A stretch of 64,000 nucleotides of DNA from Montifringilla adamsi (lineage: Eukaryota; Chordata; Aves; Passeriformes; Passeridae): contig JAGGNK010003335.1 of the NCBI GenBank assembly GCA_017590115.1, positions 11,833,380 through 11,897,379 on the forward strand. The letters run 5' to 3'. Of this stretch, positions 1 through 13,600 are shown piece by piece. The first letter of the stretch is position 1; each line of letters opens with the position of its first letter. The notes under the pieces were generated by a model. It was given only the letters and a program-made list of their open reading frames with translations. It made no database searches and was not told where the DNA came from. Position numbers and translations under genes: made by a program.

Positions 1-542
1 CTCAAAAAATTTTAATAGAAAACAGTTAAGGGAAAAACGATAGGGAAAGATATTATTTTAGAAACCTAAGAAGTGATGGCTTTCTCAGTCTATTTATTAA
101 ATTGTTCTCTGAATGCTCAGAGAATTCAAAAAAAGACACTCAGTCCTGCTTTGCAATACTGGCCCTTACACAAGTTTTACAGCAGCTGCAATCATAGGAT
201 GAGTCCAGCTCCAGGCCAAATGAACAAATAAATAAAATAAAGATGCACCCCTAGGCTGTGTCTGACTTTTCCCATATAACTATCTCCAGGATGCCACCTC
301 TAAAGAACCTCAACGTTTCTTTTATATTCACCTGCAGAAAGCCCCTTCCTCTCCCTTGCATTAAAGATTCAGCCTGCTCACAGGGACACACACGAGGGGT
401 CACACACGCACAGACACTATTTTATCAGTTACTGATTTACAGCTTGGGAGCACAATGGGCTGAGGCTGACACTTCAAAGGATCTGGGCACCTCACCCCTT
501 CAGCCTCCTCAGAAAATCACAGCCATGTCCCCAGCAATAACA

Positions 543-558
543 ACACACACACACACAC
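543..558. repeat. (AC)8 microsatellite
   Basis: This is a perfect AC dinucleotide run of eight units in AT-rich intron. Confidence 0.9.
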
Positions 559-3322
559 TTGCTCAGGACCCAAACCCAGTTATTACACTTGGAAAACAAG
601 CTGGGGAAACCAATTAAAAGCCCAGTTCAGCATCCAGGTAGAGCAGCACAGCAGCAAGCCCAGGCTCTGTAGGTAGGTTTGCATGTCAGCTGCTTCCCAT
701 GGGAAAAAATTATAAATTTTAAGCACTTCCAACTGCCCCTTGTTTGTGGCTGATGGGTCTCAGCTGAGGGACTGGGAGCTGCTACAGTGACTATTTGCAG
801 TTCTTGCACAGAGATGCTCCAGGAGGGATCTGCAGTGGCTGCTGCGCTGGGGAGCTCTGTGGGTGCTGTGCCACCCACACTCCTTGTCTGAGCCTGCCCC
901 AGCCCCTCCCGCTGCAGACACGCTCAGAGAAGCCAAGAAGGATGAAACAAAACGCTGGGAAGGTCTCTGTCTGAGGATGGGCAGACAGATGGATGCTGAA
1001 AACAAAGCTTTTGTGATCCAGATTCCTCACACCGAGAGGAGCAGGCGACAATCAGAGTGGCTAAACATGAGCTAAAGGGGGACAGTAATCCAGCTTGTAT
1101 TGCAAGAAAGCCATGCCAACTTTCAAATCTGTTTTCCCTCTCTGGCAGCTTATCAATTAAACGCCCTAAATACCAACAAAATCCCTTTTTCCAATATTAA
1201 TTTGAGACCACCTGGAAGAGAAGAGCCACTGCTCCCACAGGCAAAATCCTCTGTCCCTCTCCCTTTCCCTGGCTCGGGATGTGACCCCAGGGCTGGCAGC
1301 CCTGCAGCACCTCCAGCATCCCGAGCCCAGCCCCGGCAGCTGCCGCTCCCTCCCCCTGCATCCCGGCAAATCTCTGCCAGAGATCCCCAAGGCTGCGGTT
1401 TGAGGCTAAGCACCTTGGAGATCACTTTCACTCCCAATCTGTCAGCCCATCGTTCGGGATCAGCTGTGGCCCTCTTGTTAATTGTTCCCAGCTCCGAGCA
1501 AGCGGGGATGGGAAACAGGCCACGGCTGATACATGACTCCAGGCTCTGGAATGCTCTTTTACCATCAGCCCTGCAGAGACCGAGTTTGTTGAGTTTAAGT
1601 CTCAGCTATTTGCCTAAGCCCAGTTTTTGGGGAGAGACAGAGGTTTGACTGTTGTGTTTTAGCCGCAGATGGGTAAAGAGCTGTCAAAAGTTGTGCTTGT
1701 TGTTTTAAATATTGGTGTACGGGAGTATATTGGGTGCATTTACATTAATTTCTGATTAAAAAGGGGGAAAAGGGATTTAGTGTTTCTAAAAAGACAAGAT
1801 GTCTGAATCTACAACGTAAATTTTCCCTGAAAGAACATTCAGCACCTGAATTTAAACCTTTGCATGTTATTTCACTGGACATTTGTTGACCACAAAACTT
1901 CAGATAACCAACATTAACATATACAGGCTGTTTATTCCAAAAAATAGATTATTCACACAGAATCAGTAAAGCCCTTAAAGAACTGTTTTTCTGTTTGGTT
2001 TTATATCCCAACAGCATTTAAAAGGGAAAACAAAAGAAATTTTCTTAAGCAAAAAGCATGTTTTAATGTATGAAAAATGAGACTTTTGGATTAGAAGTGG
2101 AATTCCACACAGCATTCAAGATTGTGTTATCAGTTTTGTGGCACCCTATTAATCTGTTACAATAAAATATGGGGCTTTTTTTAAAGGGAAATTGTCTTTC
2201 AAGAAAGGAAAAGCAAAAGGTCCAACCTTGATAGTAAAGCTTGTGCTTACTGAAAGTAACAGGAAGATCTGTGTCATCTGGCCATCTAATTGAAGAAAGA
2301 TGCTGAACACAGTGCAGAACTGAGTATAATAAACATGATTTCTTTTCTAACTGAGTGTGGAAATGTTTTACAGATTTTTTTTTTTCCTCCTTTTTGTAGG
2401 TGTGTGCGTATGCCTGCGCGGACACATTTTTCCATTTTTTTATAAATATTATTTAGTACTTATATAAAGCTGTCAAAAAGCACTAACAAACCAGCAGGAT
2501 TCAATTAGCCTGAGCTTTTTAGAAAACAGCCTGGGCTCCCTGAACGCTCCAGCTCCATCCCAGCAAATTTTCCCAGCGCATAATTTTCACCCAGTGCTCG
2601 AGACAGAACACGGCTTTATAAAAGAAAACCTTAAATATTAATGCGTGTTTTGCTAAGGAAGTGGAAGTCGAATCAACTTCCTGATACCCCGAGTATCTGA
2701 TTTCTAAAGCGGAGCGGGGCCGATGTGGGCTGAAGCGGAGCAGCGGAAGGCCAGGTTTGCAGCCCACTGCTGGGTCGGACACAGAGCTCAGTGGACTGCA
2801 TCCTCTGATAGTATATTTTTGTTAGCTGCCTGCCCGGAAACCCTCCGCTGCTCGATTTGTTTTGTGATCCTGCAAGGGCCTTCCCGGTGCCGATGACAGC
2901 CCTGAATTCAAGGGCTTGTTTGCTTTGGTGGGGTTGGGGACCAGCAAATGCCTCGGTGTTTCATTTATCCTCTGCAGGAGCGGGATGGGGGCCTCGTCCT
3001 GGAGGATGGAGTCTATTTTGAGAGGTTCGTGCTGCTGTTGTTCACCACATACCGAAAAACAATGACTTTTTGTTACCGATCCCGCCTTCTTTTATTGCTT
3101 TGTTTATTGACATTTGCAGTGTGGGACTTTTTAGGAGCATTTCCTCATATGAGGAGCAAATGTCACAAATACCAAAAATTTGAGTGAGAGAGAGAAATCC
3201 CAAGAGGATTACTGATTTCATTACCTTCATTTTGGCAAAGAAATTGGAAAGCAAAACTTCTGCATTTTACTTCATTTTGTCTCCTGCCCTCCTTCTATAA
3301 ATAAGTATTGGGGGAGAAACAG

Positions 3323-3323
3323 A

Positions 3324-3350
<27 letters not shown>
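3323..3350. repeat. A28 homopolymer
   Basis: There are 28 uninterrupted A residues. The preceding 400 bp does not resemble a retrotransposon or processed gene, so I do not read this as a retroposed poly(A) tail. Confidence 0.9.
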
Positions 3351-3354
<4 letters not shown>

Positions 3355-6300
3355 AATGTTTGCTTAATCCATCCTAAAAAAACCAAAAACAATTTTAGGA
3401 CTTGGAGAGCAGAAGAGGTGATGTCCATAAAAAGAAAACAACAAAATAAGAAGCGTCCATTTGCCCCTTCTCCCGGTTTGGAGCCGAAATGCCAGCCCTG
3501 CTACAGGGAACAGCTTGTCTGCTCCAGAGATAATTACCAGTGCAGCAACATCCTGGCAAAGTGGCCCATGTGTCGGGCTGAGGACGTGTGCACACTGTCC
3601 TCCTTGACTTTTCACTGAACTGTGCCTTAAATTTCATGTTTTAACTCTTTTTTTGTGTTTACATTCAGCTTTACCACATTTCACGCACGTTGCCCACAGA
3701 CGGCCGAGTTCCACTTCTGCAAATATTTTCTCCTACCTCAGTTATACAGAAGTTACTGAACTTTTATTTACATAAATAAATAAATTTATTTTTATTTTTT
3801 GCAGGTATTGAGGTGTTAAAATGTGCCATTGTCTACCTAAGCATTTCTGATGGCCTTATTGTTATTCCTATGCAGTGACACTTAATTGGAAGCTCATTAC
3901 AAGGGATCAAATTATTCTCCCCATTTTAGCCCACTCCTCAAGCCCCAGGAAGCTGAGCCAGCTGTCTCAGCAGATGCTCAACCACCCATCAGAGTGATCA
4001 ACACCACACTTTTGGGGTGCACATGATCTACCAAGTATCATCCTCTCTATCAGATAAATGCTGAGGGGCAGCAAAAGCTACTGCAAGAAAAATATATGGG
4101 GTAAAATATATGGGACAAAAATTTTCACAGCTCACACTCAGTTTTGTTCAGCCCTGTGGAGCATTCAGGAGAAACCCACTCCCAACTCCTCCATATCATT
4201 TAACTTTGCAAGATCTGGTCCTCTGTGTGAGCAACTCTGTGCCCACCTCACTTCCACAGGCACAGTTCTTTGGTTTGGCAGGAAAGGCAGTAATCAGCAT
4301 AAAAATGTGCTCCATATTCATAGGCCTCACTCTGTAAATGCTTAGGAGAGAATTCCTCCTCTGGTTTCCAGAACCCCAGAAGAGAAATAGCGGCTGCTCG
4401 TTCAATAACACAGGTTGGATTTTGTCAGGTTGCAATCTCCAAGAACGACACGGTTCCAGCCGGTTAAAAGTCAATACATGAAATGACACAGCAGTACATG
4501 GCATGACAACAGAATCCAATTTAACACAATGTAACATATCAGGAATGTAATTTTTTCCCTTTTCAGATTGGCTGTCTGCTGGCATTTCGAGTATCAAATA
4601 GCCAACAAAAATGTTTTCCGACCTGGGAGCTGTTCCATTAGCATTGTCTGCGGCGCTCCGATAGCTGCTGGCCATGGCATTCCCACTCTGGACCTCGTGG
4701 GCAAGCACTCCCTGCTCACTTCACTTTCAATTTCCAAAGCCTTTTCCAAACTTTTGTTCCTTTCATTGCAACACGTAAAGTAAATCTGTTTAGCATTTTA
4801 TTTATATGGTTTAAAGGGACTGGATTCCAGCAAGCTCTTCCTATTCTCAGCTAATAAACTGATTTAAACCGTGGTGAGTGCTGTCCAGAACACATGCACC
4901 TACGGAAGTCACTGATTAACAAGATAACATATGAACAGGCCACATATTTGAGATTTTTATTCAAGTGCCTTCCTAAAACTATTTAGCATCCTGCACATGG
5001 AAAAATACGTATTAACACAGAGCTACAGATGCAGGAAAACAGAATATTTTTCCTTATAGCTAAAACACTGCAGTAAAATTAGTAAAGTGCAATAGATAGT
5101 CCACTGGACCACCAAAGCAAAAAGGCTTTTCCTCAGTTATTAAAACCACAGATCAAGGACAAGAAGAACTGAATTTTCAGAGTGCCTCTGAACAGATATC
5201 CATTGTGAAGAGGGAAATCTGCACACAGAGACACAGCCTGATCTTTGCAGGCTGTTCCTCAGCTCAGTCCTCACCACCTAACTCAAACAGGGCATTTACT
5301 ACAGGAAAAGTTGAGAGAAGGGCACCGTGTGTATGCTGGAAGAATTTGGAGTATTTCCTGGACTACTGCATACAACATGGGAAAGGTGCATTGATTGGCA
5401 CAACACTTCAAAAAAGATTGGAGAAAGTAAAGCAGACAGGATTAAATATGTGGCTTTTCAGTGTCATTTTGTGCTACACCTCATCTGTGGGACCTCTTTG
5501 GACTCACCTCTGTCAGGGGTGAAGGAGAGAAAAATCTGAGCAATATTCTTAGCCCTGCATAACCACTTAGTGACAAACTTGCATTCCTTTGACCAAAATC
5601 ATTATAGTTCTACTGCTCAAAAAATGCACTTTATTACAAACTCAATACAAACCCCATTCATTTATATTTACCTAATTCTGCTACAAAAGCATTAATCTTT
5701 GCACAATTCCTCCAAGCATTTACCAGATGAATTTTTAAAACAAGAGATGTCCTGTGACCATAAATGTCACGTTTATTTGTGTTATATAACTAATTAATAT
5801 CTCAGACTTCCTGCATGTGTCTGGATAACAGTACTGTAAATATAAATGAAAAATAAGTAATAATTTATGAAATCCAATTTGCATTTTCAAATATAAAATG
5901 TGCAAAATCCAACTAATTAGCAAGAGTGAAGGCCAAGGTGTTTCTATAGCAACTATAAAAATGCTTTAAAAATGTTTTATATCAGGCTCATTAATGTGTG
6001 TATTCCTCCCTTGTTTTGTGGGTATTCCCTCTGACACAGATTCTGCTTTGCTGTTCAGTTCTGATCACTGAGTATCATTTACCACATCTGGCAGAACTCT
6101 GGTACTACTTCACGCTGACACTTTTGTCACAAGCTTAGAAAAATATTTAGTGTGCCGTACAAAAATTTTAATAATAATTAGAACGGGATCCAATGGCACA
6201 GGAAAAATAACCCAACCAACTGCCAAAGAACAGAAAACAATGAGAAACAACCCCTGAACTTGTCCTCTTTCTCTCTCCTTCCAATTCACTCTTCTAATTC

Positions 6301-7612
6301 TGACCTGCTGCATGTTGCAGATGGACAGACAGCAAAGTTTCTGGCAGCCCCCCGGGCTGGTGCCAGAGCTATTCCTGGCTCAGCACACAGCATCTCCCAG
6401 CTCAAAGGCCATGCTGAGGAATTCTGATTTTCCCTTCCTAACCAACCCCCTCCCGTGCAACTTTTCTTGCTTAGTAAATTGAAATTGAGACTCTCATTTC
6501 CATCTGCAGCACAAGGAGCTCCCAGCAGATTGATTTCTGCATCAGAGCCGACCACAATGCCTGAAAGGCTTTGAGATCTACTGTGTCCCCATGGCCTTGC
6601 TCAGCTGGTACCTGCTGGCCTGAGAGGGGTAGAAAGGTGACAAATGTCCTCATGAAGCTGGGACAGGGTGAGCTGTCTGCAGCAAGTCTTCCTTCTTTGC
6701 TTTAATAACTGAAAATCTTTTGAAACCTAGAAGCCTTTCACTTCCATACTGGTTATTTGACTGCAAAACTAACTTATGCTGAAAGGCAAAGTGAGGGGCC
6801 ACTAAATAACATTTATTTCCAAAGTGGCTCTAATCAAATGCTAATTCCTGGCCCCTCTGCCAACTATTACTAATATTTTATGAAAAAGTCCACAACATTA
6901 GGTCTAAATTATCACAAACAATTGAGATATTCTTAAAGTACTGCAGTGTTTACAAAAAAAAAACCCAAAAAAACATGCACAGTGGCTGCTCACAGTTGGG
7001 ACATTAATTCCTAATGCCACATGTGCAATCCCTGTGATAGTTTCATATCATTAGACTGCATTGAAATTTTAAGTGACCTTACAGGGCTTTTCAATCACGG
7101 ATACTGGGAAAGGTCTAGTCTACTCCTGTTACTGCTGCTAGTTATAAAATACAAATACATTGTGTTTTATACAATAAGAGCATTAAAATTAGTGTCTTTA
7201 GTTAACTTTCAAGCCAGCCCATCCTGAGGGTGCTCACCAGAATATCGCTGAATAAAAAGGACCTTTTCCTCAGCTCTGTCTCTGCTGGGTACAGCACAAG
7301 GCACATATAGTGAAAGGTTCTGATCCGTGTATTATACTTGCAACAAAGTTTTTCTCCTCAAAAACCTGTTAACAGAAATCTCCTTGAAGGCTCTATTTTG
7401 ATAGCTCTGGGGTCACGCTGCTCAATTACAGGCGGCAGAACCGGCAGCAGAAGAAGCTCCAGCGCCCGGCACTCCCCAGCCCTCCCCGCAGGATGAGCTC
7501 TGAGTGACCAGCTGCTTTCCCAAATTTGACACCAGGCATATGGAGGGGAGTCAGGCCCGGGGGTAACGAGCTGGGGTGAGCTCCAGTGAGTAATCAATTA
7601 GGAGCAGCAGCT

Positions 7613-7662
7613 CGGCCTCTGCGCCGCGGCCGTTCCCACCGCCGCTCCCGAGGACTCCGCGT
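7613..7662. other. Small CpG cluster
   Basis: About 50 bp (CTCTGCGCCGCGGCCGTTCC onward) has around nine CpGs within AT-rich sequence. It is too short for a CpG island by usual criteria. No exon is associated with it. Confidence 0.6.
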
Positions 7663-10600
7663 GCTGGAAAACTCGTGGGGAACCAACTCGAGGGAAACTC
7701 TTTGAGATATATGATGAGGACTAGCTGTAAAACACTAATTAAGGATGGGCTGTGGAATTAGTGGGAAGCTGCAAGCTCTTTGTTTTACTTCCCCATCCAA
7801 AAGCTTTGCTGCTCTCCAGTTAATGAAAAGAGAAGTCAATGAAATGGATTTGAGTTTTTCCCTTTGCTTCTTTTTTTTATTATTATTATTTTTATTTTTA
7901 CTTAGCTAATTTTGTAAGCACAAGTCATTAAAGGAGAAACACAGACAGAAAAAAAATCTCCTAGTGAAGGCTCATTACATTTCTCAAGCACAAATAAAGT
8001 GTCACTTTAAGAGGAAATCCAGTTACTCGGAAACATTTGTTGCTTTACTTTCAGTGCATGTGAAATGAATACAGGGCCCAACACTGCCCTCAGCTTCTGT
8101 AATTTCCTAGCAGCTCAATGCTCAGAGACAGCACGATGTAAAAATATGTATATTGTTTAATTTATTGCAGTACGTTTCCATTTTTCTCATGAAAACAAAC
8201 AAACAAAACAAAAAAAATTCCAGCAGCTGGTTCCAATACCGCCCACTTTGCTCAAATTTATAGTGAAAACTAGCAGCATCATTAAAAACAAACATGTTGC
8301 TCCTCTCCAAGTATCCTATAGAGCAGCTCCCAGAGAGATGTGTAACTTCTGTAAGAGCTCCAGGAGGGACTGGCCAGCTTGGAGCTTAGAGCTCAACCTC
8401 CAGCTATGTTTTCCAGGACAGAAATAACTAGAATTTTATTTGTCTAAATAGTTTTCTGGAAAAAAATGTTTTGGATAGAAAAGAACAATCTTAACAGAAA
8501 ATTTTCCATTTGCTGAAATGTTCCAATTTTATGGTGAAAATTAACAATGAGTTCTGTAATTGGGTTTGGGAAGCCTGTGTGTGCTGAGGGCTGCCCTCCA
8601 CCACAGCTCCCTGCTTTGCTGTCCCTCCCTTCCCACCCTGAGGAGATGGGGAATGGAGGATGAGAGGACAGATGGAAGAGGGAGAGAAGGGGAGCAGATA
8701 AAAACAAACATATTTTTTGTTTTCACTTCCCTCCTCCAAACTGATAAATGATGTAAACGTTTTCCAGCACTCCTTCAGCTGAGCAATTAATCAGATGTCT
8801 TGGAATGAGGCAGATCCGCAGGCTGCTTTGTGGAGGAAATAAACACAATATTTTCTTTATTCTTTCCTCTCCCTCCCCCTGAACCAATCTCCCTGGGCAA
8901 AAGGAAGGAGATGGTTGTGTGAAGTATTTTGGGATGGGGACAGTATTCTTCCACAGCAGCAAAACCACCCATCATTCTACAAGACCCCCATCCCTGGCTG
9001 GGAGATGGCCACGGGTGGGGACAGTCTGGGCTCTCTGCAGCCTCGTGGTCCCAGCAAACAGCAGATGAGATCCAGCATTGCCTGCTGCTGGCAAAATCAG
9101 CAGCCTAAAAGCCATGTCAGGACTCATTACATCTTTTCCTTGTGTTTCTCAACCTGATGTCTGCCTGCTGGTGGTCTGCAAGCGATGGCAAGAGAACGGG
9201 CAGAGGGGTTTCAGGGGTGTACTTTTGAAGGCATGCTGATGAGCAAAGAGAATGGGGAAAGGCAAAAGCAAAGACAAATGTTCAAAGTTTAGCTTGGTTG
9301 GTACTCGGCTATAAATAAAAAATATTTGGCAACAATTCATAGGATGATCCTTTGGACTAATATTTTTCCCTCATAAGACAGGTGGAGATGCAACTAAAAA
9401 GGTTGAAGTAAAATACTTAGAAATACAAAAATCTGCTTTCAAGCTCCTTTTTGGTTATAAACAAAAAAGCCAAATCCATGCACCTCTCCAACAGAAGGCG
9501 TAACTTGCTGACTGCATTTGCAATAAAATGCTGGATCACCCCAAGAGCAGCTTGTGAGACCTGCCAGCCATTTTAATAAAATCAAAATGCCCATTGAGAT
9601 CACAGCTAAGCACTTTTTGCAGTCCAGTAGCTCTCACCCGCAAATGCTGCTTCAGCCTGAACTTTAGACAAGGCAATAGTGATCTCCCTGGAATAAGGGA
9701 GCTCACAGAAACTGTGCCTGAAGATGAAGGACAGTGTGCATGTAAGGAGTTACAAAACTCAAGCCTGATATATAAAGCAGGTAGAATACTCCTAACAAAT
9801 AGAAAAATTTTAAACTCCTTCCTTAATGATGTCCTAGCAGACTAAAATTAAGACAAAATGCCAGAAACTGCTAGAAGTAATGACATGCCATAAGAACTTC
9901 AAGTTCTATCTTTTCCTGTTTTTTATAGATGTGAATTACTTTGGAATTCAGGTGCAAGACAGCACCAAAGCTCAAATCAGCTCAGAGGACAATGTCAAAA
10001 CATGGCTCATATCTAATTTCAGGTGCTTTGCTCCTGTTCCTGGGATTCTCTTCTTTAATTACTTACTCCATGTATGCATTTATTCACTCATTTGCATCCC
10101 TCCTCTTATATTTAGAACATTTAGCAGACTCAGCTACATAATTTTTTTTCAAGTATCTGTGGGAAATAGGGGATTCAGTCCTGCCCTGCAGTATCCTGCA
10201 CTGCCTGGAGTTAGCCATAGCACCAGCACAAAAGAAACCACATTGTATTATCCTGCTTCCAATTTCTCCAACTGCTTTGCTCCCAAGTTATGACTTTAGT
10301 TTCCCCCTTGATATGCCATCCTTTATTTATTAGGGCATATTTATCCGTGGGGTTTTTTCCTTTTTATTGTTGGCCTGCTTTTACTTCTTCTTTAACCTTA
10401 TTAACCCTTGCAAGTATTTGACAGCTTAACACCCTCCATTACTCTGTAACATTTGCTATAAGAACTGACATGGAACTAATAGCAGCCTTTTTATATCCAA
10501 TCTACGAGGTCACATGAAACTGCCCTTGTCTGAACCCTGCAAGATTTCCTATAGGTGGTTCTCCTTTTCTCTGGATTTTCTACTTAATATGTCTCTACAG

Positions 10601-13600
10601 GTCTGTCTGAATGTAAAAAAATGGAATCAGATTCCTGCTAACTTTAGTTACTGACAATGTACACCTTAGAATAGGAGTAAGTTTTCCCTTTAATGAAAGC
10701 TCCCAGTAATGTGATTTGAAACAACTTTGTGATATTCTTTTCAAGCATTATGTATCACTTTTTAATGGCATACCCACAGACCTTCCATTTCAAGGGATCT
10801 TTGATTTTCCCAGCAAAGGGCCAGAATGCCATGGTCACATCCATCCCCTGAACCTCAGCTCTGAGTGTAAGTAGGACATTAAAGCCATAGCGTGATAAGG
10901 TTGAGGTGTCTGGCTCAGTTGTTCAGCATGGCTTGATTAAATGTAATTAATTTAGGTCTCTGACTTCAGGGGACACCCATCACGCTGCACAGTACAGAAC
11001 CAAGCTGTTGTTTATCCTCCTGACCGGGTCTGCTGCAGCCTTTCCCCAGCCTGTGGAGTTTAACTCTGCACTAAAATCCATTGTGAGATTCTTCAGACAC
11101 AAAAAGGCTGTAGTAAAAACAGCCCTGCAAAACACCTGGAGTGCTGCACAGCTCAACAGCAGCTGAGGGAGGGAAAACAAATCACCAGGGCAGGACTGCT
11201 CAGAAGAGATGCAATGAGAACAACAGTTACTTCTGCAGTTTTTTCCTAACGGGACATACACGGCAGAAAAAATAGATGTATTTTCCATGCATTTATCCTT
11301 TGCAAGCATTAGAAATTAACTTTTTCTTAATTGAAAAGTAAAGCATAATGGGATCTATGCAGATGAGCAAAGGAATACATGGAGGACAAATTGAAATTTA
11401 GGAGAATAGGTTTCAAAGCCTTCCTTGCAGAAGTAAGACCTGCTTAGATTAGTCTATGATTATCTATTTTAAAATTTAAAAAGTCTTCCTTCTGTGCAAA
11501 TCCATCTTCCTTATTATTGCTATTCTAAATGCAGCAAGGACTCTGGGACCAAATTCTTCACTTAAAACTTCTTTGGGGAACGTTTTTTAGTTTAGAAGTC
11601 CACTGTTTCCCCCACCCAATTTCAGCTTAATAGCATCTCGAGTGATAAAGTGGGAAGAGACAGACATCTGGTAGAGCTAACTAGTCATTTGCTGGTTCTG
11701 TGAAAGTTTGTGCTTCCCCGTCAGTGTCACATATGAGAAATACAGATGGTCCCAAGTTGGAAAAAAAAAAGAAGTGTTGAAACATATACAAATGTTATGA
11801 GGACTTCAAGTGTAAAATGTTAACCAGCTGTGAATGTGACATCTCTAGTTTTACTAACTCTGCTGAGATACATCATTACTGCACATGAAATCCATATATT
11901 TTCTGTACTGATGGCAATTCCCTGTTTTCCATTTGCTTCTAGTTTGGGGCCAGAACCATCCAGATGAGAATATTAAAAAGATAGGAATCCAAAAAGAGAA
12001 AGAAGAGTGGACTCTGTTCCTAAGAGCTGTTTGTAATCACCCCGATAATTTCCTGTGTTATAAGCTGACTATTTACTGGGGGGAGGGCGGATGTCACAAA
12101 CATCTAGAGTTAAAAATAATATATAAATGTTAAAACAAAATCAAGAGGTTACTAATTCACACAAGGTCCTAGAGATTTAAAGTCATCCATTCTATATACA
12201 GTTCAGCAATGCCTGGAATGCAATAAGACATTTAAACCACAACACAGCAGTGATCTTGCCCTGTTGCTGGCAGCATCAGTTGTTTCCCACACAAGGGCCT
12301 AAATCTGACCTTTTTATGAAACTTTTACATTTGCAAAAATAGAACAGTTGGGAAATCTTGGGCACTTCTAGTTAAATTGCAAACAAAATAACCCTCTCTG
12401 TGCTGCTACTTGAGGTCTAGATAATCATCCCATATTGTGACAATTATTTTCTCCCCCCATGAGAATTGACAGGGCTTTTTGAATGTTATGTCCAGTGCAA
12501 CCCAAAAGGAAAAGAGAATGTAAATTTCAGGATGCATTAAAGTGTAGGAGAGGGAGGAGAGACAGGGAAGGAGGTGGATTCTCCTCCCTTTTCCTTGGGT
12601 TAAGGCTGTGAATGGCCATGTCCATCTTTGGTACCTCCCCCAGGAGGCAAAGAAAAGGATGGGAGGTGGGAAATGGAAAGGATCTGTCTGTGGGAAGGCA
12701 GGAGTGCCCCTCTCAGCCCTCCTACCCCCTGCCCCACTCAGCTCTCCTGGAAGGAGATGCTCCCTCCCCAGGAGTGGCTCTCAGGGAGAGCAGAGACAGC
12801 TGAGGATGACGTTTTGGATGTTTGGTTTTGCTAGGAGTGGAGCAGCACTGGAAGGAAGTCAGATTCCCTGCACCCCTTCCTAAAATGTAACTGGGAGCAG
12901 GGACCAGCCTTGTACATCCTCGACTGCCAGGAGGCTTTTCTGTTCTATTTTTGCTTTTCTTTTTTTTTTTTTCTCTCCAAAGAAAGCAGGTAAAATCAAA
13001 AAGAAGCCCCACTTTTTATAAAAACTGACAAAATATTACACATCTTAGTAGAGTTTTACACCCAGCTTAGGTGGGGATGGGTGACTGCAGAGCACAGAGC
13101 CCTCAGCCAGGACCAGGACATCACCACTTGGGAAACAGTGATGAGCATGAGGGGCAGAGAGCTCCTAGAGTGAACAAAACTGGGGGCTTCAGTTGAAATG
13201 TAAACCTCCTTTCTTCAGATTACAGGCCTGCTGGTTTAGGATCCTCTTACTAATAGATTGTTTGCCTGTTATTATGGGCTTTATTATGACATTAGCTTGT
13301 TTTAAAATGTTATTTGTATAAGGAGCTTTCCCAATGTGACTGTTCAGCTAGCATATTTCTTTCAACACCTTCAGCAGAATTACCCTGAGATGCCATCACA
13401 AACTTTTTCAAGTTGTTTTGCTACTGATTTGTGCATCCCAGCTATGAAATTTTTACCTGAATGAAGGAATGGTAGTGCATGAAGCCAATTTGTCTTTTCT
13501 GATCAGAGACAGAAAGACTAATTTTGTAACCTGAAATGACATCACTTAACAGCAGAAAAACGCATTAAGGCATCCCTTTGAGGAATAAACCCCTTTAATA

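Noticed and set aside
4196..4708. 170-codon minus-strand open frame
   Set aside because: It shows no recognisable family, no splice or promoter context, and is of a length expected occasionally by chance in 64 kb.
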